Origin: Desulfurobacterium indicum
GTDB taxonomy: Bacteria > Aquificota > Aquificia > Desulfurobacteriales > Desulfurobacteriaceae
Length of the DNA stretch: 64,000 nt
Assembly: GCF_001968985.1 (NCBI RefSeq)
Contig: NZ_MOEN01000001.1
Span: 62,001-126,000, forward strand
Reading direction: 5' to 3'
Of this stretch, positions 43,721-50,954 are shown piece after piece; position 1 is the stretch's first letter; each line of letters starts with the position of its first letter. Position numbers and translations under genes: made by a program. A model generated the notes under the pieces. That model ran no database searches. It was given only the letters and a program-made list of their open reading frames with translations, and was not told the origin of the DNA.

Positions 43721-44576
43721 AACCACAAAAAATTAGATAAACTGTTGCGTAGGCGCCTTTTGGAAGTGAGAAAGAGATAAAGTCGTTCTCAATTTTCGCT
43801 TCAACCGGGAGGTATGTTTTTCTAAAATCTCCCTTTATTCTCAAATTCTTTAAGGTTTTGATGAAATCATCTGTTGAAATGCCTTCTTTTAGTAATATCT
43901 TTTTGTAAAAAGACCAGCTTTCCCTGTAATCCTTTTTATGTCCTGCAATTGTCCAGAATCTCGGCACTTTTTCTCTGATTTTTTCAAAGGGTTCTGAAGG
44001 AATAAAAAAGCGAAAATCTTCATGAGTTTTAAATGTTCCTTCTACCGTTTCAGATAGATAAAGGTTCAGCGTTTCGTTCCACAGGAATGACAGGAAGGCA
44101 TCTATGAGGAAGTTTTCCCGCCACTTTAGCTTCCTTGGTTTTTCCATAAGTTTTTTAAAAAGTTTTTTTCCTTTGTCAATGTTTCCTTTCAATCTCTGGA
44201 TTCCGTAAAAGTTTATGAAGTAATCGGCAGGTTTAACCTTTTGCCCGTGCAATTTTATGTAAAATCGGTTTCCCTTCAGGTGTCCGATTTTTATCTTCTT
44301 TTTTATTTTTCCGATAAATTTTAAAAAATAAGTTCCGTCTTTAAGGTTTTCTCTTATATGGTTGCCTTTAAATTCCGGGAATGTAACGTGCTGAACTGTT
44401 ATGGCTGTTTTGTCTTTAAGTCCTGCATAGGAAAAGCCTAAGAAGGATGCAAGCTCTCTCGTTGTGAGGTTTTTCTTCGTTAAAAGGTATAAAAAGTGTG
44501 TTCCATTTTCATCCGTTTCAAGAGAAGCTTCTTCAATGACTATAAAATCTTTGGGTCTCTTTTTTATCTCTATCAT
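43719..44576 (-). CDS. truD: tRNA pseudouridine synthase TruD
   Basis: Makes pseudouridine 13 in tRNA-Glu (family knowledge). The N terminus has RPKDFIVIEEASLETDENGTHFLYLLTKKNLTTRELASFL, and the catalytic Asp is in YAGLKDKTAITVQHVTFPE (about 50-68). GNRFYIKLHG and INFYGIQRLKGN (about 125-150) correspond to NYFGxQRFG, and LPKGAYATVYL is the C-terminal family motif. At 285 residues it is shorter than E. coli TruD (349), with a reduced insertion domain. It is three bases from comM, downstream on the same strand. Confidence 0.88.
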   Translation of the reverse strand: MIEIKKRPKDFIVIEEASLETDENGTHFLYLLTKKNLTTRELASFLGFSYAGLKDKTAITVQHVTFPEFKGNHIRENLKDGTYFLKFIGKIKKKIKIGHLKGNRFYIKLHGQKVKPADYFINFYGIQRLKGNIDKGKKLFKKLMEKPRKLKWRENFLIDAFLSFLWNETLNLYLSETVEGTFKTHEDFRFFIPSEPFEKIREKVPRFWTIAGHKKDYRESWSFYKKILLKEGISTDDFIKTLKNLRIKGDFRKTYLPVEAKIENDFISFSLPKGAYATVYLIFCG

Positions 44577-44578
44577 TT

Positions 44579-46093
44579 TTAGTTTGTCGAAATGTTTTCT
44601 CTAAATCCCAGAGTTTCAATTATGTGTTTTGGCTGGATTACATCTGATCCATCAAGGTCTGCTATTGTTAACGAGAGTTTTAAGATTCTATTATAAGCTC
44701 TTGCAGATAGTGCATAGGTTTTAACGGCGCGGTTTAGTATCTCTTCCGCTTGCTCTGTAAGTTTACAGAATTTTTTTATGGCTTTTGAGTCCATCTTTCC
44801 GTTGAATGAAAACGACAGTTTTTTGAATCTCTCTTTTTGCCTTTCGTGGGCTTTTGTGACTCTTTTTCTGATTTTTTCAGAGGATTCGCCTTTTTCCATC
44901 TTTGCAAGTTCTTCTGGCTTTACAGCAGGTAAGGATACGTGAATGTCTATTCTGTCAAGTATTGGACCTGAAACTTTTGAACGGTAGCGTTTTACCTGTG
45001 CAGGCGAACAAGTGCAATAATGAACACCATCTTCAAATCCATAAAAGCCGCAGGGACAAGGGTTCATGGCTGCTACAAGCATGAATTTTGCCGGGAAGGT
45101 TACGCTTCCTGAAATCCTTGAGATTGTAACTTCTCCGTCTTCTATCGGTTGTCTTAAGGCTTCAAGGGCAGAACGCTTAAATTCTGGAAATTCATCGAGA
45201 AAGAGAACACCGTTGTGAGCAAGGCTCACCTCGCCGGGTTTGATACTGCTTCCCCCGCCTATCAGTGCTACATCCGATACAGTATGGTGCGGTGCACGGT
45301 AGGGTCTTTCTGTTATTATGCCGTTTAACATTCCTGCGGCACTGTATATCTGTGTCGTTTCTATGATTTCCTTTTCTGTCATTGGCGGCAGTATTGTTGG
45401 GATTCTCCTTGAAAGCATTGTTTTTCCTGAGCCTGGTGGTCCTACAAAAAGTATGTTGTGTCCGCCGGCTGCCGCTATTTCAACAGCTCTTTTGGCATGA
45501 TACTGGCCGGCAATGTCTGACATGTCAATGGTAAAGCTGAAGTTATTTTCTATTAAGTTTTTTGTAATAGGTTCTATCTGAATGTCGCCGTTTAAAAATG
45601 CAACAGCCTCTGAGAGGTGCTTAATCGGGATTATTTCAATACCACTTATGAGTGAGGCTTCTTCTGCGTTTTCTGCAGGTAGAATTATTCCCCTGTAATC
45701 TTTCTGTTTTGCAAGTATTGCTGCGGCAAGGGCGCCTTTGACCTTTCTTATCTCGCCTTTGAGACCAAGTTCACCGGCTATTAGATATTCGTTTAGCCTT
45801 TTGCCTGATACGATGTTCTGTGCCACTAATATGCCGATTGATATGGGAAGGTCGTATATTGTTCCTTCTTTTTTGACATCTGCCGGTGCAAGGTTTATAA
45901 CAATTTTCTTTGCAGGAAAAGGATAACCTGAATTTACAATTGCTGCTTTTACCCTTTCTCTACTTTCTTTTACGGCAGAATCCGGAAGTCCAACAACTAT
46001 GGTACCCGGCATGCCTCTGCTGGCATCAACCTGAACTAAAACCTCAACGGCATTAACACCTATCAATGTGTAGCTTTTAACGTTGGAAACCAT
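44579..46093 (-). CDS. comM: YifB/ComM-family magnesium-chelatase-like ATPase
   Basis: AAA+ ATPase of 504 residues. ComM in competent bacteria is a helicase that extends branch migration in DNA uptake. The N-terminal Lon-protease-like S5 domain (1-165, [31 protein letters not shown] region) precedes Walker A [12 protein letters not shown] (about 217-228), Walker B [22 protein letters not shown], and the [10 protein letters not shown] and YCTCSP Cys-rich insert (about 343-366). The C-terminal Mg-chelatase lid contains [19 protein letters not shown]. The start follows rsmA by 21 bases. No other competence gene is nearby. Confidence 0.92.
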   Translation of the reverse strand: [504 protein letters not shown]

Positions 46094-46114
46094 AACTTGA
46101 TTTTACTAAAAATT

Positions 46115-46894
46115 TCATTTTGGTGCCATTTGCCAGATTTTTCTGAAAAGGGACAGCATCTCGGTCGGCGGTATTTCTTCGGCTCTCTTTTGAAATATCT
46201 CTTCTAATTCTGTTGAAGGTGGTTTCCCTACGTTGTTTTTTAGCTTTTTACGCCTGTTTGAGAAGGCTCTTTTCAGGAAATTCTCAAACTCTTTGAGTTC
46301 TTTCTCTTCCATTCGAAAGTTTAGAGGAGTCATTTTAAAGACGGTTGACCAGACTTTCGGCGGTGGAACAAAGGCACTGGGAGGAACATCAAAGAGTTTC
46401 TCTATTTTGAAAAAGTTTTGAAGCAGTGCCGGCAGATAGCCGTAATCCTTTCCGGAGGTGCTGGTAAGTCTGTTGGCGACTTCTTTCTGTGTCATAAATA
46501 CTGCACTGTGGATTGTATTAATGTGATTTAGAAGGTTTCTTATTATTACAGTAGAAACGTTATAAGGAAGATTTCCCAGAATCTTCAGACTGTTTCCTGC
46601 CTGTGAAAAATCAAACTTTTTGGCATCTTCGTTGAGTATTTTGAAATTTTCGTGAGATTTGAATTTTTCCTTCAGGAATTCCACCATTTCCGGGTCTATT
46701 TCAACACATACAAGTATTTTCGGATTTCTTTTCAGTATCTCTTCCGTCAAAGCGCCGCCACCGGGTCCTATTTCAACGACTGTGTCGGATGAATCTATTC
46801 CGGCGGCGTTAACTATCTTTCTAATTATGTTCTTATTCTTTAAAAAATGCTGTCCAAGAGATTTTTTAAGTCTTGGAAGTCTATTCTTCAACAA
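46115..46894 (-). CDS. rsmA: 16S rRNA (adenine1518-N6/adenine1519-N6)-dimethyltransferase
   Basis: KsgA-type enzyme that dimethylates two adenines in helix 45 of 16S rRNA and checks 30S assembly. KKSLGQHFLKNKNIIRKIV (about 10-28), EIGPGGGALTEEIL (about 41-54) for SAM, ILGNLPYNVSTVIIRNLL (about 104-121) with the NLPY catalytic motif, and FVPPPKVWSTVFKM (about 175-188) are diagnostic. 259 residues. The N terminus overlaps the glmM end by 14 bases, so translation may be coupled. Confidence 0.94.
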   Translation of the reverse strand: MLKNRLPRLKKSLGQHFLKNKNIIRKIVNAAGIDSSDTVVEIGPGGGALTEEILKRNPKILVCVEIDPEMVEFLKEKFKSHENFKILNEDAKKFDFSQAGNSLKILGNLPYNVSTVIIRNLLNHINTIHSAVFMTQKEVANRLTSTSGKDYGYLPALLQNFFKIEKLFDVPPSAFVPPPKVWSTVFKMTPLNFRMEEKELKEFENFLKRAFSNRRKKLKNNVGKPPSTELEEIFQKRAEEIPPTEMLSLFRKIWQMAPK

Positions 46895-48224
46895 TGCCCT
46901 CTTTTTTAAATGCTTTTTTAATTATTGAAATGGTTTTTTTTATCAGGTCTTCGCTTTCGGCTTCTACCATTATTCTGACCAAGGGTTCTGTTCCTGAATA
47001 TCTGACAAGCACTCTTCCTTTGTCTTCAAGTGTAAGTTCGGCGTCGGCTATTGCCTTTTTAACTTCTTCCAGTTTGTCTATCGGTTTTTTATCTTTTACC
47101 CTGAGATTAACAAGTTTTTGTGGATATTTCTGGAAAACGTTTGTAAGTTCGCTGAATGTTTTGCCGCTTTTTTTAAGAATTGAAGCAAGAAGAATCGCGG
47201 TTAAGATACCGTCTCCCGTTTCCATGAATCTTTTTATTATTATGTGTCCGGATTGTTCGCCGCCTATTATTGCACCTACTTTTTCCATCTTTTCTGATAC
47301 GTACCTGTCGCCTACAGGAGTTCTGTAGAACTCTATACCTTTTGATTTTATGTATTTTTCAAGTCCGAGATTGCTCATTACGGTTGCAACAACGGGTTCG
47401 GATTCACCAAAATAATCAGACAAAAGGGCTATTATTTCGTCTCCGTCTATAATGTTTCCTTTTTCATCAACAGCAACACATCTGTCGGCATCACCGTCAA
47501 ATGCAAATCCGACGTCTGCTTTAATTTCTTTTAACTTTTCTGCTAGAAATTCAGGATGTGTAGCACCGCAGTTTTTGTTTATATTTAGGCCGTCGGGTTC
47601 TGCGTTATAAGTGAATACTTTTGCACCTAAGGCTTTAAAAACTTCCGGTGCTATCATGTATGCTGCACCATTTGCACAGTCAAGGGCTATTCTAAGTCCA
47701 GCAAGGTATGTTCCAGTTTCCTCAAGGAACTTTGCGTAGCTTTCTAAAAGTCCTCTTCCGTCAAAGATCCTGCCTATTTCAAGCGGTGATGCTTTTGGGA
47801 GTTCGTACTTGTTAAATATTACAAGTTCCAGAGATGCTTCTTCCATCTCTGAAAACTTTTTTCCTTTCCGGTTAAAAAATTTTATGCCGTTGTATTCTGC
47901 GGGATTGTGAGATGCTGATATCATAATTCCCATTGATAAAGAAAAGTTTTTTACCATATAGGAGATGGAAGGGGTGGTTGTCGTTCCGAGGTATGTAACA
48001 TCGATTCCTGTTGCTGTGAGTCCGGAAATTAGTGCCGAAATTATCATATCTGAAGAGGCGCGTGTGTCTTTTCCAATTACAACTGTATGTTTTTTGTCGG
48101 GATACTTGGCTTTAAGGTAGCATCCTGTTGCTACACCGATTTTTTGCGTCATTTCACAGGTTAAAGGAAATTCGTTTGCCACGCCGCGGATACCATCAGT
48201 TCCAAAAAGTTTTTTCTTCGGCAT
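46881..48224 (-). CDS. glmM: Phosphoglucosamine mutase
   Basis: Converts glucosamine 6-phosphate to the 1-phosphate for UDP-GlcNAc, used in peptidoglycan and lipid A. The phosphoserine loop is GIMISASHNPAEYNGIKFF (about 95-113), the metal loop FDGDADRCVAVDE (about 238-250), the sugar loop GGEQSGHIII (about 316-325) and the phosphate loop VRYSGTEPLVRIM (about 414-426). 447 residues. It follows cdaR by three bases; CdaA can bind and be held back by GlmM in Firmicutes, and the conserved cdaA-cdaR-glmM order is kept here. Confidence 0.96.
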   Translation of the reverse strand: MPKKKLFGTDGIRGVANEFPLTCEMTQKIGVATGCYLKAKYPDKKHTVVIGKDTRASSDMIISALISGLTATGIDVTYLGTTTTPSISYMVKNFSLSMGIMISASHNPAEYNGIKFFNRKGKKFSEMEEASLELVIFNKYELPKASPLEIGRIFDGRGLLESYAKFLEETGTYLAGLRIALDCANGAAYMIAPEVFKALGAKVFTYNAEPDGLNINKNCGATHPEFLAEKLKEIKADVGFAFDGDADRCVAVDEKGNIIDGDEIIALLSDYFGESEPVVATVMSNLGLEKYIKSKGIEFYRTPVGDRYVSEKMEKVGAIIGGEQSGHIIIKRFMETGDGILTAILLASILKKSGKTFSELTNVFQKYPQKLVNLRVKDKKPIDKLEEVKKAIADAELTLEDKGRVLVRYSGTEPLVRIMVEAESEDLIKKTISIIKKAFKKEGIVEE

Positions 48225-48227
48225 TTT

Positions 48228-48872
48228 TTACCTCCTGATTAACTTCACTTCTACACTTTCCGGGAAGGTTCTGTAAGGTGATGCTATTTTAGCGTAAATG
48301 GTGCCGTTTGATTTTAGATAAGTTGTATCTATGGGTTCAGTTTTAACAGAGTTTATTGTGGATGTTTTTGATTCGGGTATATATATGGTTACGTAGTTAG
48401 GAGTGGTGTTTTCCACTTTGAATTTTCGTCTTTTTTTTCCGATTAGAACGACTTTTACAGGTACCAGTTTTCTGATGACTTTTTCAAGTTTTAGGGTGAG
48501 TTTTTTTGTTTTAACATTTATTATAGAAACATCAGGAAGTTGAGGTTTTAAAGTTATTATGGAAGGATTAATGGATATGATAGTAGTTCCATTACTTCTA
48601 ATGTGGCGGGGTGGAAGTTTTATGTAAATTTTGCCTTCTTCTTTTATAAATTCTATGGATTTCTTAGTTCCCTCTACTTCAACAGCTATTTTTTTAGGAG
48701 TGTAATCTGCCACATTTACGGTAGGTGGTGTTTCTATTTTTAAAGGTAGCTTTACTGTTAAGACAATGGATTCCTGTTTTGCTGCCAAGAACCACAGCAG
48801 AAATGAAAATATTACTGCAAATAGCTTATAATGGAAATTTTTGAAAATTTTATCGACTATCTTTTTCAACAT
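48228..48872 (-). CDS. cdaR: YbbR-domain protein (CdaR-like)
   Basis: A 214-residue single-pass membrane protein: cytoplasmic basic start (KKIVDKIFKNFHYK), one helix (about 15-33), then two YbbR-type beta domains outside the membrane (LPLKIETPPTVNVADYTPKKIAVEVEGT and VPVKVVLIGKKRRKFKVENTTPNYVTIYIPESK). In Firmicutes CdaR regulates the diadenylate cyclase CdaA. Its start overlaps the end of cdaA by 23 bases, supporting a joint role. It has two YbbR units rather than the four of Bacillus CdaR. Confidence 0.85.
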   Translation of the reverse strand: MLKKIVDKIFKNFHYKLFAVIFSFLLWFLAAKQESIVLTVKLPLKIETPPTVNVADYTPKKIAVEVEGTKKSIEFIKEEGKIYIKLPPRHIRSNGTTIISINPSIITLKPQLPDVSIINVKTKKLTLKLEKVIRKLVPVKVVLIGKKRRKFKVENTTPNYVTIYIPESKTSTINSVKTEPIDTTYLKSNGTIYAKIASPYRTFPESVEVKLIRR

Positions 48873-49680
48873 TTTCGCCCTTCAGAAAGGTAGTGATTAG
48901 TTCTTTAATCGCATTTTTCGTCTCTATTTCTTTTACAAGAAGTGATTTTAAGATTCTCTTTAACCTTTGGGGTTCAAGGTTTTTGATCAATTTGCCATGG
49001 TAAGCTATTGATATGTTTCCCGTCTCTTCAGAAACGATAACAGCTATTGCATCGGTTTCTTCCGTTATTCCTATAGCTGCTCTGTGCCTTGTTCCTACTA
49101 CCTGTGGGAGTTTGGTATTTAGGGTTAACGGTAGAAAAACTCCTGCCTTTTTTATCCGGTCTTCTCTTACAATTACTGCCCCGTCATGAAGGGGAGTCCC
49201 GGGCCAGAATATCGTTATTAGCAGTTCTTTTGATACCTCACCGTCAATTTCTGTTCCGGCTTCTGCGTAGCTGTCCGTTTTTACGTCTCTTTCAATGACT
49301 ATTAGTGCTCCTATTTTGTCCTGTGACATAGTGGCAGAAGCCCTGACGATTTCATCGATGACTTTTTCTGCTTCATACCGCTGAGCAAACAGTCCCATCT
49401 GTCCTTCACCAAGTCTTGCAAGCAGTTTTCTTATCTCAGGCTGGAATATCACGATGATGGCAAAAATTCCGATTGTCAGGACGTTGTTTAGAAGGAATGA
49501 AAGGGTGTAAAGATCAAGGAGCTTTGCCAGGACGCTTAACATGACGATGGTCATAATTCCGAAAAGAATCTGTATTGCCCGTGTTTTGGATAGATAGATT
49601 AAAACTCTATATATGAGGAAGGAGACGATGCCTATGTCTATAAGGTCTCTTATTGTTATCTGTGGTAAAACGTTTAGCAT
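48850..49680 (-). CDS. cdaA: Diadenylate cyclase CdaA
   Basis: Makes cyclic di-AMP from two ATP at the inner membrane. Three hydrophobic helices in residues 8-80 (TIRDLIDIGIVSFLIYRVLIYL and following) precede the DAC domain (about 95-235), which carries the active-site motifs LHDGAVIV (about 163-170) and GTRHRAAIGITEETDAIAIV-like stretch with the RHR motif (about 194-206). 276 residues. It lies next to folP with no gap and overlaps cdaR. c-di-AMP commonly controls potassium, turgor and wall synthesis; the effectors are not visible in this window. Confidence 0.93.
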   Translation of the reverse strand: MLNVLPQITIRDLIDIGIVSFLIYRVLIYLSKTRAIQILFGIMTIVMLSVLAKLLDLYTLSFLLNNVLTIGIFAIIVIFQPEIRKLLARLGEGQMGLFAQRYEAEKVIDEIVRASATMSQDKIGALIVIERDVKTDSYAEAGTEIDGEVSKELLITIFWPGTPLHDGAVIVREDRIKKAGVFLPLTLNTKLPQVVGTRHRAAIGITEETDAIAVIVSEETGNISIAYHGKLIKNLEPQRLKRILKSLLVKEIETKNAIKELITTFLKGENVEKDSR

Positions 49681-50877
49681 TTAAGCTTCCTCTATGGCAA
49701 GTAGTATGTCCAGAAACTGTTTGGTTTCCTTTACGTCGTGAACTCTAACAATTTTTACACCGTTTAAAATGCCCCTGACTATTGATGCCAGAGAGCCTGC
49801 AACTCTTTCTTCCGGGTTTTCTTCTCCTGTTACCATTTTTATAAAGCTTTTCCTTGACGTGCCAAGAAGAATTGGAACGCCGAACCTTTTAAACTCATTT
49901 ATTCTTTTGAGTATCGAAAGGTTGTCTTCAAGTCGTTTTCCAAATCCGATACCGGGATCTATGATTATCTGTTCTTTTTTCACACCTTTTTGTTCTGCTT
50001 CTTTTATGGTTTCTTCAAAGTAAAGGCACAACTCTTTTATTACGTCTTCATAATAGGGATTTTTTTGCATATCTCTTGGTGTGCCTTTTATATGCATGAG
50101 AACGGCGGGGACGTTTCTTTCAGCTACAAGTTTGGCCATTCTGCTGTCAAAATGAAAACCGCTTATGTCATTTACTATGTCAGCACCTGCATTTAAGGCT
50201 TCCTCTGCTACTTTTGATTTGTAAGTGTCAACGGATATAAACACGTTGGAAAAATTTTTCCTTATTGCTTCTATTACTGGAACAACTCTTTTCATCTCTT
50301 CTTCAAGCGGAACGGGCTTGGCTCCGGGCCTTGTTGATTCGCCGCCAACATCTATTATGGCTGCTCCGTCATTTACCATTTCCTCCGCGTGCTTTAGGGC
50401 TCTATCGACGGTTGTCCATTTCCCACCGTCGGAGAAGGAGTCGGGAGTGGTGTTTAAAATGCCCATTATTGCAGGTCTTTCAAGAGAAAGTGTTTTCCCG
50501 TTTGCTTTAAGCTCGAACCTTGTGTTAAGATCGGCCTCTATTAACCTTTTTATTTCGTCAGCAAGTTTTTTAAGTCCGAAAGGTTGCTTTTTCATTCTTT
50601 CAAGGAGTTTTTCAATAGTTCTGAGAGAACCGATAAGGACGGCAGTGCACGTTTTACATGTAAAAGATGAAGCCTCTCTTGGTAAAGCGCAGTCGCCTCC
50701 TGAAGCTATTGCGTCCTGTTTTAGAATGTTGGCTGCCCTTGTGTCTATGTTTTCTATTACAAATGTATATAGGATACCCTTTTTTGAAAGAATGTCGGCA
50801 CCTTCATGTGTGTTTCCGATGTTGAGCAAGAAATTTTTAAGTTCATTTTTTGTAAATTTTCTTATTGTTACAAACAT
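49681..50877 (-). CDS. folP: Dihydropteroate synthase with N-terminal extension
   Basis: Joins p-aminobenzoate to the pterin pyrophosphate in folate synthesis. The TIM barrel (about 125-398) has RPAIMGILNTTPDSFSDGG, GAAIIDVGGESTRPGAKPV, DIVNDISG and IDPGIGFGKRLEDN, all pterin-binding motifs. Residues 1-120 are an added domain (ILKQDAIASGGDCALPREASSFTCKTC, RMKKQPFGLKKLADEI) of the kind seen in many non-enterobacterial and archaeal DHPS, with unknown role. 398 residues. It is the upstream gene of the folP-cdaA-cdaR-glmM-rsmA-comM-truD run. Confidence 0.94.
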   Translation of the reverse strand: MFVTIRKFTKNELKNFLLNIGNTHEGADILSKKGILYTFVIENIDTRAANILKQDAIASGGDCALPREASSFTCKTCTAVLIGSLRTIEKLLERMKKQPFGLKKLADEIKRLIEADLNTRFELKANGKTLSLERPAIMGILNTTPDSFSDGGKWTTVDRALKHAEEMVNDGAAIIDVGGESTRPGAKPVPLEEEMKRVVPVIEAIRKNFSNVFISVDTYKSKVAEEALNAGADIVNDISGFHFDSRMAKLVAERNVPAVLMHIKGTPRDMQKNPYYEDVIKELCLYFEETIKEAEQKGVKKEQIIIDPGIGFGKRLEDNLSILKRINEFKRFGVPILLGTSRKSFIKMVTGEENPEERVAGSLASIVRGILNGVKIVRVHDVKETKQFLDILLAIEEA

Positions 50878-50954
50878 ACCTTGCCCCGTAGTTTAAAATA
50901 GAAGATGATGAACTAAATTATACCTTTAAAACTGTGTTTAAATAAAGGGGAGAT

